Part shown: positions 27,005 through 39,000 of the stretch, in pieces
Numbering within the stretch: position 1 is the first letter of the stretch
Layout of the letters: every line of letters begins with the position of its first letter
Source: Gordionus sp. m RMFG-2023
Taxonomy: Eukaryota > Nematomorpha > Gordioida > Chordodea > Parachordodidae
Assembly: GCF_954871325.1 (NCBI RefSeq)
Contig: NC_088775.1
Span: 58,443,561 to 58,507,560 of the forward strand
DNA: 64,000 nt
Reading direction: 5' to 3'
Notes under the pieces: model-generated
Seen by the model: only the letters and a program-made list of their open reading frames with translations
Told to the model about the DNA's origin: nothing
Databases searched by the model: none
Made by a program: the position numbers and the translations under genes

Positions 27005-27740
27005 AAAAAAAAAGACCGGAGATGGTGTGGCGCATGGAAACAAAAATGAAAAAGGGACGTAAGTGTTGTTTAGGATAGCTCTTTGGCTAGAAGACTACCA
27101 TTGAAACTGATATAATTAGCTTTGAGAATCGCTATGGATAGTCGTTGACGAAGAAAAAAACCCTCTCGAGGTTCTTCTGAGAGTTTGCTGATTTGTGATC
27201 CTAAGTTTTTGAATAATGCTAAGGCGAGTTTGCCGAAGGTGCCAAGAGTGGTTGATATGATTGGGATGAAGCAATGATCGTTCATTATTTCTGTGTATTT
27301 AGAAGTTTTAAGTTGTTCCTTCTGGTCAAGGATGTTGATGGCGTGGTTGGATGGGGCCAAGGGGTCAATACAGGAATAGTCCCATATCAAAAGTTGGCCT
27401 TTCCTCCATGGGATTTGAGAGATCCCGTCAGGAAGTTTACCGTCAGATCTAAAAAGACCCTGTGGTTCTAAAGTGGAAGGAATTTGGGCTGATTTCAGAG
27501 CATGTTGGATGATTGTATTACATAGCTTGTGTCCGATGAATCGTCCATTGCAGGAGCGACAATGTAAACTATGTCTACCCTTCGAGTCAACTGGCGAGTT
27601 GCACCCTGAGCAGATGTGAGGGTGAGTGATGGAACAATTTAGACGAATGCCGATGGCGTGGGTAAATTCATTGTTGGATAGTTGAAGCTGAAGATTGGTA
27701 GATGGGATGGCCTCAAGAAACTCATGTCCCGTGATATTTT
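27005..27740 (-). pseudogene. LINE fragment: zinc knuckle and RLE-type nuclease
   Basis: A single frame is open from about 27737 down to a stop at 27070 (about 220 codons), though with no in-frame ATG, as expected of a 5'-truncated LINE. From its N-terminus it shows LEAIPSTNLQL, a CSGC...HSLHCRSC zinc-binding block, then KLPDGISQIPWRKG followed by LLIWDYSCIDPLAPS, and TTLGTFGKLAL...FLRQRLSIAI. This is the C-terminal restriction-enzyme-like endonuclease region of LINEs of the R2/R4-like side (PD plus a downstream D). The reverse transcriptase is absent. A short 3' tail reaches about 27005, ending in an A/T run. It sits inside the left arm of the foldback element, and the open frame suggests recent arrival. 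Confidence 0.75.
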
Positions 27741-28198
27741 TTAAATTTTTTTTTTGTGTTATATGATTTTTTAAATTAATATTTTTAAATATATATTTTT
27801 GATTGATATTTTTTTTTAAATATATTTTTTTGATTGATATTTTTTTTTATATTTTTTTTTGTGTTATATGATTTTTTAAATTAATATTTTTAAATATATA
27901 TTTTTGATTGATATTTTTTTTTATATTTTTAATTTTTTGTGTTTATATGATTTTTTTTAATAAATTTTTTTGATTGATGTTTTTTAATATATTTTTTTAA
28001 TAAATTTTTTTAAATATATTTTTTTGATTGATATTTTTTGATTGATAATTTTTAATATATTTTTTTAATAAATTTTTTTAAATATACTTTTTTGATTGAT
28101 ATTTTTTAATATATATTTTTAAAATGATTATTATATATTTATATTTTACGTAATTTCATCTATTATATATCTTTTGATAGATAATTTTTTAGGTAATA

Positions 28199-29730
28199 GT
28201 GACAAATGTCATAATCGTAATTTTTGAACTTTTTTGAGTTTTTTTAAAGTAAATGGGTAAAAATATGCTTTGTAAACATCTTAAATTAATATTTCAGTGA
28301 AAGTGTACTATGGAAAAGTGACAATTGTCATAATCGTTATTTTTAAACTTTTTTTAGATTTTTTAAATTAAATGGGTAAAAATATGTTTTGTAAACATGT
28401 TAATTAATATTTCAGTGAACTATGGAAAAGTGACAATTGTCATAATCGTTATTTTAGAACTTTTTTGAGTTATTTTAAAGTAAATGGGTAAAAATATGTT
28501 TTGTAGACATGTTAAATTAATATTTCAGTGAAAGTGTACTATGGAAAAGTGACAATTGTCATAATCGTTAATTTTGAACTTTTTTGAGTTTTTTTAAAGT
28601 AAATGGGTAAAAATATGTTTTGTAAACATGTTAAATTAATATTTCAGTGAAAGTGTATTATGGAAAACTGACAATTGTCAAATCGTTATTTTTAACTTTT
28701 TTAAATATGTTTTATAAACATGTTTTAATATTTCAGTGAAAGTGTACTATGGAAAAGTGACAATTATCATAATCGTTATTTTAGAACTTTTTTAAGTTTT
28801 TTAAAGTAAATAGGTAAAAATATATTTTGTAAACATGTTAAATTAATATTTCAGTGAAAGTGTACTATGGAAAAGTGACAATTGTCATAATCGTTATTTT
28901 TAAACTTTTTTGAGTTTTTTTAAAGTAAATGGGTAAAAATATGTTTTGTAAACATGTTAAATTAATATTTCAGTGAAAGTGTACTATGGAAAAGTGACAA
29001 TAGTCTTAATCGTAATTTTAGAACATTTTTTAGTTTTTTTAAAGTAAATGGGTAAAAATATGTTTTGTAAACATGTTAAATTAATATTTCAGTGAAAGTG
29101 TAGTATGGAAAAGTGACAATTGTCATAATCGTTATTTTTGAATTTTTTTGACTTTTTTTAAAGTAAATGGGTAAAAATATGTTTTGTAAACATGTTAAAT
29201 TAATATTTCAGTGAAAGTGTACTATAGAAAAGTGACAATTGTCATAATCGTTATTTTAGAACTTTTTTGAGTTTTTTAAAGTAAATAGGTAAAAATATGT
29301 TTTGTAGACATGTTAAATTAATATTTCAGGTGTACTATGGAAAAGTGACAATTGTCATAATCGTTATTTTTGAACTTTTTAGAGTTTTTTTAAAGTAAAT
29401 GGGTAAAAATATGTTTTGTAAACATGTTCAATTAATATTTCAGTGAAAGTGTACTATGGAAAAGTGACAATTGTCATAATCGTTATTTTAAAACTTTTTT
29501 TAGATTTTTTAAAGTAAATGGGTAAAAATATGTTTTGTAAACATGTTAAATTAATATTTCAGTGAAAGTGTACTATGGAAAAGTGACAATTGTCATAATC
29601 GTTATTTTTGAACTTTTTTTAGATTTTTTAAAATAAATGGGTAAAAATATGTTTTTTAAACATATTAAATTAATATTTCAGTGAAAGTGTATTATAGAAA
29701 AGTGTGTCATAATAGTTATTTTTGAACATT
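28199..29730 (+). repeat. 119-bp minisatellite, forward array
   Basis: About 13-14 copies, starting at GTGACAATTGTCATAATCGT near 28199, 28318, 28430, 28549, 28757, 28877, 28996, 29115, 29233, 29346, 29465 and 29585. Each carries the 12-bp palindrome TGACAATTGTCA or a one-base variant. Further landmarks are GTAAATGGGTAAAAATATG and TTTCAGTGAAAGTGTACTA. One or two units are shortened. Confidence 0.9.
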
Positions 29731-29734
29731 TTTA

Positions 29735-30510
29735 AGACCCATTTACTTTAAAAAAAATCAAAAAAGTTCAAAAATAACGATTATGACAATTGTCACTTCA
29801 TAGTACACTTTCACTGAAATATTAATTTAATATGTTTACAAAATATATTTTTACCCGTTTACTTTAAAAAATCGAAAAAAAGCTCAAAAATAACGATTAT
29901 GACAATTGTCACTTTTCCATAGTGCACTTTAACTGAAATATTAATTTAACATGTTTTAAAACATATTTTTACTGTTTTACTTTAAAAAATCTAAAAAAAG
30001 TTCAAAAATAACGATTATGACAATTGTCACTTTTCCATAGTACACTTTCACTTAAATATTAATTTAACATGTTTACAAAACATATTTTTACCTATTTACT
30101 TTAAAAAAACTTAAAAAAGTTCAAAAATAACGATTATGACAATTGTCACTTTTCCATAGTACACTTTCACTGAAATATTAATTTAACATGTTTACAAAAC
30201 ATATTTTTACCCATTTACTTTAAAAATTCTCAAAAAAGTTTAAAAATAACGATTATGACAATTGTCACTTTTCCATAGTACACTTTCACTGAAATATTAA
30301 TTTAACATGTTTACAAAACATATTTTTACCCATTTACTTTAAAAAACTCAAAAAAGTTCAAAAATAACGATTATGACAATTGTCACTTTTCCATAGTACA
30401 CTTTCACTGAAATATCAATTTAACATGTTTACAAAACATGTTTTTACCCATTTACTTTAAAAAAACTCAAAAAAGTTTAAAAATAACGATTATGACATTT
30501 GTCACTATTA
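29735..30510 (-). repeat. 119-bp minisatellite, reverse array
   Basis: About seven copies of the same unit in the opposite orientation (GACAATTGTCAC at about 29785, 29905, 30020, 30138, 30257, 30377 and 30493). They meet the forward array head to head at about 29730-29740. The outermost units of both arrays carry the same variant, TGACAAATGTCA on the left and its complement TGACATTTGTCA on the right, so the two arms are true partners. Confidence 0.9.
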
Positions 30511-31466
30511 CCTAAAAAATTATCTATCAAAAGATATATAATAGATAAAATTACGTAAAACATAAATATATAATAATCATTTTTAAAATATATATTAAAA
30601 AATATCTCAAAAAAATATGTTTAAAAAATTTATTAAAAAAATAATAAACACAAAAAATAAAAAATATAAAAAAAAAATATCAATCAAAAATATATATTTA
30701 AAATAATTTATTAAAAAACATATAACACAAAAATTAAAAAAATTAGCGATCAAAATATATATTAAAAAAAATATCAATCAAAAAATATATTATAGCAAAT
30801 TAAAATATATTTTAAAAAAATATCAATCAAAAAAATATATTTAAAAAAAATATATATTAAAAAAAATATCAATCAAAAAATATATTGTAACAAATTAAAA
30901 ATATATTTTAAAAAAAAAATCAATCAAAAAAATATATTTAAAAAAAATATATATTAAAAAAAATATCAATCAAAAAATATATTGTAACAAATTAAAAATA
31001 TATTTTAAAAAAAATCAATCAAAAAAATATATTTAAAAAAATTTATTAAAGTAATAATAAATTAATCTCAAATAAATAATAAATTAATATCAAATAAATA
31101 ATAAATTTATTAATTTGTAAAATAGAATACATTGCCTGATTTAACCCGTTTGCCGAAATAACAAAATTACCCTCCCTACCACTACCTCACATTGCCGCTA
31201 ACATATATAATAAATAATAAAATATTTTTTTTATTTTAAAGAATTTTTAAATTTAAAATAAACTTTCAATAGCTAAACTTTCAATAGCTTATACTATATA
31301 AACAAGATTTTTTTTGTGGATAAAAACTAATGAAATATACTAGTGATGACTAACGATAACTAGCAAAATCAATAAAGGAAAAACGAACATTAAATGATGA
31401 AGAAACCGGTAAGCAAGACAAACAAGATGATAGACAGAGGGCAAAAACTTAAAAAAAAGAGTGAAA

Positions 31467-31842
31467 TGTTAAGTAGTTACATTTGTTTTTTTTATATATA
31501 TTTCTCCTTTAAACTACTTGTTTTGTTTTGATAATGACATGAAAATTTAAATTGTTTTTCTTTTTTTTACTTGTTTTTGTCTTGGTAATGACATTCAAAT
31601 TTTAAATTATTTTTCTTTTTTGAACTACACCAATTCTAATTGTGAATGACATTATATTAGTTACAAATTTTATTATAAAAAGATCGAATTTCATTTTTAT
31701 ATTTTCAGTGAAAAATTAATTGATTCATAAATAAAATAAAAAATGATTCTCACAATTTCTCAATTTCTCAGAACTCAACATTTGATTCGTAGATAAAATA
31801 AAAACTGATTCTCATAATTTCTCAATTTCTCAGAAATCAACA
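31467..31842 (+). repeat. Gypsy-1 3' LTR
   Basis: Starts TGTTAAGTAGTT after a purine-rich tract and ends AGAAATCAACA; partner of 18887-19238. The DNA immediately beyond it (31843 on) is hAT transposase again, which confirms the element boundary. Confidence 0.88.
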
Positions 31843-32230
31843 TAAGCCATATGCCATAAAAATTCCCTAAAACTACCTGCTCAAGTTGTAAGTTCTTCGT
31901 AGCTACTTTAATTGGTTTTAGGATATTTATCAACCTTATAATTGTTTCACATTCCAAAGCTGTAAAATATAGCTCACTGTATGATACTTATAATTCCTCA
32001 CATATATCTTTTAATTCACTCAATCTCTCAAGCATGTCATAGGTTGCCATCTGTGACAATCCATTATAGGTATTTTTTAGTTTAATTTAATATTGATTGT
32101 TAATTCATCAAGTACTGAAATTAGTAGAAACATCATTCAAATTATCTATATTTAGTATTCGTTCTTCATCATTTGTTGACATTTGATTGTCATTATCACT
32201 TCTTCTTATCCGTTTTATGGCGATTTCCAG
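31843..32230 (-). pseudogene. hAT transposase, middle part
   Basis: The minus strand reads TYDMLERLSELKDICEEL, then SELYFTALECETIIRLI, NILKPIKVATKNLQLEQ and VVLGNFYGIWLM, directly up to the Gypsy-1 LTR. This matches the hAT stretch between the DNA-wielding middle region and the C-terminal core (YDML..., KP...AT..L, then NFYGIW). The continuation is found on the other side of Gypsy-1 at 18886. The upper limit near 32230, where the LINE begins, is uncertain. Confidence 0.75.
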
Positions 32231-34670
32231 GTTTACCCAGGTAGGCCAGTTTTCCCTCTGATTTTTCTTTTCCATTTTTGACGGTCCTGAGCATAAATAT
32301 TTGTAAGATTCATGCTTCTCATATTCGCCGCTATCACATTTGTCCACGTCTTCTTAGGCCTTATATGTCTTGCTCCTCCTACTTCCATCAAGGTGCATCT
32401 CTTTACCAAGTCATCTTTTATCATAAGTTCCACATGCCCAAACCATCTAGGTCTATTTCGAAGCATTACCACTCCAATCATTTCTATACCCAATTTGACT
32501 CGCAATTCCTTGCTAGTTTTTCTCTATTAGAGATAGCCCACACATTTATCTAATTAGCCTCATCTCTATTCTTTCTAATTTGGCTTCGTGAATCGCTTTT
32601 ATTACCCATATTTTGCCGCCAAATTAAACAACTCCTCACATAGCTTACTCCCCTTTAACTTCAGAGAGACGTTTTCCCTTGCAACTACTACAGAATCTAC
32701 ACCACCATCTACGTTTAGTAATTATCACCCAATTGACAAAACTTATCCACTTTCTCTATGGTTAATCCATTGCCAATATCCAGACCACCATTTTCTACGT
32801 TAGCATTATTATGTACCCTTTTTATGCATGTTCTACAAATAAAGGTCATTCTTGCTAACACTAAACTTCCTTTTTTCCCGCTTTCTGGCATCTGGTGGAT
32901 TGGATTGAATTTCTAGCAACTCCTTTCCCACATACACCACAAGCCCATTTACAGGATTCCTCCATCTTTTGATTTTCTCCACCAATCATCACCTTTGTTT
33001 TGATGCATTCATTTTCAGGCCCTTTGCTTCCATTTGCTTATTTTATCCAGCAATTCTTCCTCAGTGTTTACCCTTAATTCCCCAAATCAACAAACGCATA
33101 ATAGAGTTTCTTTTGCTTCGCAAGATACTTCTTTGTATTTGTCTCACCACTAAAATTGCATCTGTCGTGCCTTTCCCCGATGTAAAACCAAACTGCATTT
33201 CATCAATTTTTGTTTGTTATCCGGTTCTCTAACACCATTTCAATACCTTCATTGCATGTTCCAAGAGTTTAATAGATCTGTAAGAGCCGCAATCTAAAGG
33301 ATTACCTTTCCCCTTGTATACTGAGATAATTATACTTCTTTGCCAGTCCCCGGGGATAGTTCCTTCTATGATAATTTGATTGGATAAATTAATTAACCAT
33401 TCAATCCCTAAATCATCATAACCTTTAAACATCTCTGTAACCACCCTAGTTAAACCCGATGCCTTCCCCTTTTTCATCTTTTCCACTTTTATTTCCTCCT
33501 TGCCAAATTTACACCCCGCACCTTCTACCTTTGCAGAACTAACATCATTATCCCATTCATTTTCTTCGTTCAAAAGTCCTTCCATATAGATCTACCAGCA
33601 AACTCCTGCCTTTTTTCTTCTTGCGCCTTCGCTATTAATTTCTTAGAATTTCTTTTCGCCATCTTATATATCTTATCACTATTTTCTCCATCATGTCTCC
33701 TTATGTCTAGGCGGCCCTTTTATACATTCACAGACCTCCTCAGTTGTCATCACTCAGGCTTTTTTCATGGCTTCCCACTTGTCCCAGATGCTTGTGCAAC
33801 CTCCTTTCCCTTATCGCCTAAAGTCATATTGAATTGACGTTCTTTCTTCATTTTCCAAACCAGCTTTTTTTTCAGTGATCCTGGCGCCTTTAAAAGTGAT
33901 ATCTCTTATAACTAGTATGCTGATTAATACATTCCTCTCCAGGTAACACTTTCACATTTTTTACTATACTTCCACATCTCCTTAATAACAAATAATCCAC
34001 TGCACTTTTGGTACTACCCGAATTATAAGTCACCAATATCTCTGATTCTTTTTTAAACATTGTATTACTAATAATCATATCTATAGCATATAGCATTAAA
34101 ATCTAAAATCCTCTCTCCTTCCAGATTTTTCATACCGTAACTGAACCGTCCATGTACTCCTTCATAACCCTTACTACGCGCTCCCACATGTCCATTCAGA
34201 TTACCAGCCAGGATAATCCTCTCTTCATTTGCCAGTCTCGATGTCGCCCTTAATATTTTTCCAAACTGAGGATCATATGCTGAGATAATATTATATAGCT
34301 ATCTACCAAATCATCTTGATAATAAAACTTCGACCACTTTATCCCCAATTTCTCCACAACCAATACCTCAACTCCAGCGTTACCATCATTACTTCCTTGA
34401 GAGAAGAATTACTTTTCACTAGTCTTGCCAATCGTCATTACTTCTCTATTTGGTCTCCTGTATGCAGCGCACATCTATATGCCTTCTATGCAATACATCA
34501 ATCACTTCTCCCGCCCTTCTCGTCATATTCCCAATATTCTATGTCGCGACCCTCACTCTTTCCTCATAAAACTGGTTCCTCCACTTATTATCAGGTCGTT
34601 TAAAAGCCGTCATAAGTTTCATTTCCCTAATCGTAGTTTCACCAGGTTTCCCATCAGGTAGATGAGGAGA
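32230..34670 (-). pseudogene. APE-type LINE, degraded copy
   Basis: Minus-strand non-LTR retrotransposon inserted in the hAT. Parts: endonuclease start RVRVATWNIGNMTRRAGE and VRCIQETK (about 34565-34450), LAGNLNGHVGARSKGYEGVHG (about 34250-34180), and VDYLLLRRCGSI with KVLPGEEC near 34000-33930. These are typical of apurinic-type endonucleases in RTE-like LINEs. Reverse transcriptase: KKGKASGL...TEMFKG, IPGDWQRSIIISVYKGKGNP and YRSIKLLEHAMKVL (33480-33235), then FGFTSGKGTTDAI near 33170. The catalytic YADD region was not found and is probably deleted. The C-terminal tail RPRWFGHVE...VKRC...WTNV...DRQKWKRK is at 32470-32240. Several frameshifts and stops. Clade by eye RTE-like; not certain. 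Confidence 0.75.
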
Positions 34671-35403
34671 GTCATTATTACTATTCTCCATAAATAATTT
34701 TATCATCTTAATAAGATTTGCCCCATTGTCAGTTGTTATAGTGTATATTTGTGATGTTTTGATTCATAATCATTTAATACTTTTATTAAAATTTTTCTTC
34801 AGTGGGCCGTTCAAAAATTTCTTTCAATTCTAGTGTTCTCAGAATAATTTTTGCTTTTCTATTATACTGAAGATTAATCTCAATAATGGACTTGTCTTGA
34901 CGAGTAACACACTTAATATTTAGAGATAATAGCAGCATTTATTTCTTTGATTATATTTTGCCGAATATTTAAGTCTAATTCTGCAAAATTCGATTGAATA
35001 TTTTGAGAATTAATTTAATATTACCCTTGTCTTCTAATATAGGATCAAGAATTTTTTTTAAATCGATTGATTTGAATTGTCTTCATTAAAAGTGGCCAAC
35101 TCAATACAGGCATCGATTATTATTTTTTTATTTAGTTTTACTGATATTGTTTATTCTTGCAATGCTTCTTCTATCGTTTATTAGCTTGATGCCATCTAAA
35201 ACTATTTTATTAGGGCTTTTGTTGTGATATTTTGTTAATTTTATCGAATTCTAGAGGGTGGTTTTTTTTATGTGAAGATCAAGATTTGCTCCATGATGAC
35301 CTTTCATATTTATTTGACAATTAGTAATATTATATTTTGATGTGTGATTTATAATACTATATGTAAATAATTTATATATTGGATTTAATTTTTCTCTAGG
35401 CAT
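34670..35403 (-). pseudogene. hAT transposase, N-terminal part with BED finger
   Basis: ATG at 35403-35401 (minus) begins MPREKLNPIYKLF, followed by ITNCQINMKGHHGANLDLHI and HPLEFDKI, the second half of a BED-type zinc finger. The position of its first cysteine seems to hold tyrosine. Further on are DACIELATFNEDNSN, KFLDPILEDK, CVTRQDKSIIEINLQY, KIILRTLELKEIFERPT and SQIYTITTDNGANLIKMIKL, which match the N-terminal and early catalytic parts of a hAT transposase (DNGxN motif). Several frame changes and stops. The LINE at 34670 cuts it off. The promoter side (35404-35525 and 44323-44497) holds the 5' terminal repeat, split by Gypsy-3. Confidence 0.75.
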
Positions 35404-35530
35404 TATAATTTATAGGCTTAAAATATTTTAAAAATATTGTACAATGGCAATATACAAAGTTTATAAAAATTATGACTGACACTTATCAATCAAATATGAT
35501 TGATAATAATCTTTAAAACAATTCGAATAT

Positions 35531-36003
35531 TTTCTAAATTATCTATTCTTTTTTTCTTACTGCACTTTTAAGCTTAACGCCTTTTACACTACTTTCTTAT
35601 TTTTCAAATTAAATATATAATTATTTCTTACATGCAATAAATTTTTTTTCATCTTTCCTTTTGAACAAAAATATAATTTTTTTCTCTTTTGAACGAAACC
35701 AAAAAAAATAAATTTAAAAAAAAAATAGACAACCATAATCAAATGATGAAGAAAATCTGGAAAAATGACAACTGTCCTTTATTTAGTTTTTTACCTATAT
35801 ATGTATATATATATATAATATCTACTGCAAAATAAATATAAATTGATTAATAATATAATTAATCTAAAAATAGCAATTTTTATATAAATCCTTTTTAATA
35901 ATAATATATTAAAAGAATGACTGCGCAAAAAAAATCAAAAAAATATTCTTCACAAACAAAAATGACTGCAATTTATCATAAAAATGACAATTAAATTTTT
36001 TGC
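35531..36003 (-). repeat. Gypsy-3 3' LTR
   Basis: About 473 bp, nearly the same as 43847-44317; shared landmarks are CTTACTGCACTTTTAAGC near the low end and GACTGCGCAAAAAAAATC near the high end. It contains GAAAAATGACAACTGTC, a palindromic word. Confidence 0.75.
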
Positions 36004-36011
36004 AATAATCG

Positions 36012-39000
36012 CCATTACTGCTTTCCTTAACTTGGCCGGTATAACACTCCGACTTCCTCGCACCAAACATTCATCTATTATTGCCAACTCCTTTTATATA
36101 TATTTATAGGTCTTGTCTCCATCTTGCCACATTCTCCGTCCATTAAGGCACGCTTTGATTCGTCTTAGCTCTCGATCTTTTAAAGTCACCCTTTTAATTT
36201 CTTCCCATGTCACTGGCCCTCCTCTAGATATTCCCGCCATAATCCTAATCAGTCCTTGCTCATGTTCTTCTTTACGTTCCTCTTGTTCTTTCTCCCCGAA
36301 ATCTTCCCCCACTCCGCATCTGGATAAAATTTCCGGTAAATAATTTTCTCTCCCTCGTCGATATTTCACTTGGACGTCAAAACTGCCCACTAGCAGTAAC
36401 CATTTTTGTAACCGGGGTGATAACATTAATTCCTTATTGTCCTTTTCGAAAAGATGTACAAGCGACTTATGGTCCATGTAAGTAACAAATCTGCTTCCAA
36501 TTAAATATTCACGACATTTTGTTAATCCAAATAACGGACAATGCTTCTTTCTCAATCACTGAATACCTAGTCTCTGCTGCTCTAACTTAAGAAAAATAAC
36601 ACAGACTTCTACCTCATCAATATAATGCAACAACGCTCCTCCTACACCTTTATTAGATGCATCCACCGCTAATATCACTTCCAACTCATTGTTAAAACAC
36701 ACTAAAATAGGTTCTTTTCCTATTCTACATTTTAATTCTTTGAAGGACTCCTCTTGCTCATCTGTCCAATCAAATTTTCCCCCTTTCTTTAACAATTGAT
36801 ATAAGGGCGCTGCTATCTGAGCAAATCCTCCACGAACCCATAGGCGTAGCCAGGGGGGGCGGACAAGGGGAAATCCCCCCCCTCCAGAAATTTATCACTT
36901 TTTGTGAATATCATTTTAAGCTAATAAATAATATCCCCCTTAGTCCTCCCCCACTCCTTGACCCCCAAAAATATATTCATATAACTTAAACAATAATTTG
37001 AAAGAAAGAAAGAATGTAAAAGTTAATATTTTTTTATAAAAATATTCATCATAATTTATACATTTTTGAAAAAAAGCATTTATATATAAAAAAAAAGTGA
37101 ACCAAAAATGCTTTTTAAGAAATGGAATATAAGATAAGTCTTAAGACAAAAGTGAAATGTATTATAATTATTTATAATAGATCCGTAAAATTACTAAATA
37201 ATATAATATATCAAATATAATTTTTTATAAAGTGAGTAATTCTAATTTATTTATCTTAATAAAAGTAAAATATAATTATAAAACTATTGATAAAATTAAA
37301 CATAAATTAAATAAAAAATTAAAGGACAATACATACAGTGGAATATTATATGTCGTAGATTTACAGTATATCTAATTTTATCAATTACCATATGACAATC
37401 AATTAATTTTTACCAATATAGCGAATTATTTATTTTACAGAATATAAAATATTGATAAGGACATCAGAAAATATCTTTTAAAGACATTGTGAGATAAATA
37501 ATATGAAGATTAATTTTTAATATTTTATTTAAAATAAATAAATGGCGTTAAATAATTGAATGCAAATTGTTGTTATATTTATTATCAAGAGCATTGATTA
37601 GTAAAATTTGTTAAAATATTAACTGTAATATATTCTCTAACTGTCAAATATGTCTGTAAAAGTGGAATTTTACCTAGTATTTTGTAACTAATTCTATATA
37701 ATAGAGGAATATCAACTATATGCCTACTTACTTTTTCTAAATAAATTTCTTATACTTGTTTGGAAAATATTATTATGCTTTTATATTAATATATACAAGA
37801 AATTTATTATATTTTATATAAACTAATAATCCTATCTTGTAAAAATATTTTATGACTATAAGGTAACCCGGCCGAAGGTAATATTTTAATTCCCCCCCCC
37901 CCCTCCTTAGGAAAATTTTGGCTACGCCTATGCACGAACCTATGATAATAATTTACTATCCCCAAAAAGGCCTGCACTTCTACTTTATTATTAGGCCTTA
38001 TCATATTATTAATTCCTGTCATATTCCTGTCCAAGGGTCACACCTCCTTTCCCGTAATTCTATGCCACAGATATGTCACTTCCGTAACCCCCAACACACT
38101 TTTCTCTTGTGTGACTCTCAATCCTTTTTCTTTGATTTTTCGAAACACTTCTTCCAACTTCCGTTCATGTTGTTCGGGAGTTCTTCCCGTTACCAACACA
38201 TCATCCATATAGTAGAAAACTTCCTCCATCCCCTGGAAAACAGCAGCCATTGTCCGTTAAAAAATAGGAGCCGAGACACTAAGTCCGAACGATAATCACA
38301 AAACGCAAACAATCCCTTATGCGTAGTAATAGTTAATAACTTCTTTACCTCCGGTTTTACCTGTAGTTGCAGATATGCATTAGAGAAATTCACTTTTGAA
38401 AAATAAACGCTTCCTTTTAAACTAGCCAGTATTTCTTCAATTCTTGGCAATGGATATTTAACCTCCACCACCCACATATTTAACGTAAGTTGAAAATCTG
38501 CGCCTAAACGGAGTTTTCCATTGGCTTTTTTCACAGGCACTAACGGGGTCGCCCATTCACTGTATTCCACAGGACATACAATATCTTTCCCTACCCATTA
38601 ATCTAACTCCAATTCCACTTCCTTTCTCTATTCAAACGGTATCCTCCGTAACGCACAAAACTTTGGAACACAACCATCTTTTAATGTCTACTTCATAATC
38701 TAGGAAGCATCCCAAATCATCGTTGAAAATTTCCTGGTACTCTTGTACTAATCTCCGAACTATCCTGCACTCTGATCATTTCCCATTTCACTCCATCTTC
38801 TTCCTTAGTTATCAGCTCCTCTTCATTGGGCACTTGGCATTCATTACCTCCCGATCTTCTTGCGTCTTGGTATTCATCACTTCTCGATTTGCTTGCGTCT
38901 TGGTATTCATCACTTCTCGATTTTCTTGATGTGGCCCTACCTTCCTTTTCTCAGCCTTTCTTTCCTCTTCCCTCCTCTTAATATCACGATATTTTTCAAC

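Larger units (their letters stand above)
26627..31208. mobile_element. Foldback DNA element with inverted tandem arrays
   Basis: Large imperfect palindrome inserted near the 3' end of Gypsy-1. Ends: ATATATGTTAGCGG at 26627 and its complement CCGCTAACATATAT at 31195-31208. Outer arms (26640-28180 and 30520-31120) are AT-rich, made of TTTTTGATTGATATTTTT-like words, and pair with each other. Inside them are two arrays of a 119-bp unit, one forward (28199-29730) and one reversed (29735-30510). No transposase is recognised, so it is non-autonomous. A LINE fragment (27005-27740) interrupts the left arm. A related end is present at 63055-63123. Superfamily not assigned; no target duplication could be fixed with confidence in this AT-rich flank. 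Confidence 0.75.
18887..31842 (+). mobile_element. Gypsy-1: Ty3/Gypsy LTR element fossil, carries inserts
   Basis: LTR retrotransposon on the plus strand, inserted into the hAT. The 5' LTR is 18887-19238 and the 3' LTR 31467-31842. A primer-binding-like TGGTGGCGGTCC follows directly at 19239, and a purine-rich tract (31451-31466) precedes the 3' LTR. Flanks TTAGC and TAAGC are a 5-bp target duplication with one difference. Parts in order: gag with an asparagine-rich tail, protease, reverse transcriptase, RNase H, integrase (19285-23397). The element was later opened by Gypsy-2 and by the foldback element, so its own length is only about 5 kb. It is broken in many places (of the order of ten), and its LTRs have drifted apart, so it is of intermediate age, younger than the hAT. 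Confidence 0.88.

Noticed and set aside
28199-30510. CRISPR-like regular repeats
   Set aside because: Units are contiguous, about 119 bp, with no unique spacers and an inversion in the middle; the context is eukaryotic transposon DNA.
32278-34661. Plus-strand frames of 70-95 codons
   Set aside because: They lie antisense to the APE LINE, whose minus-strand domains are recognisable.
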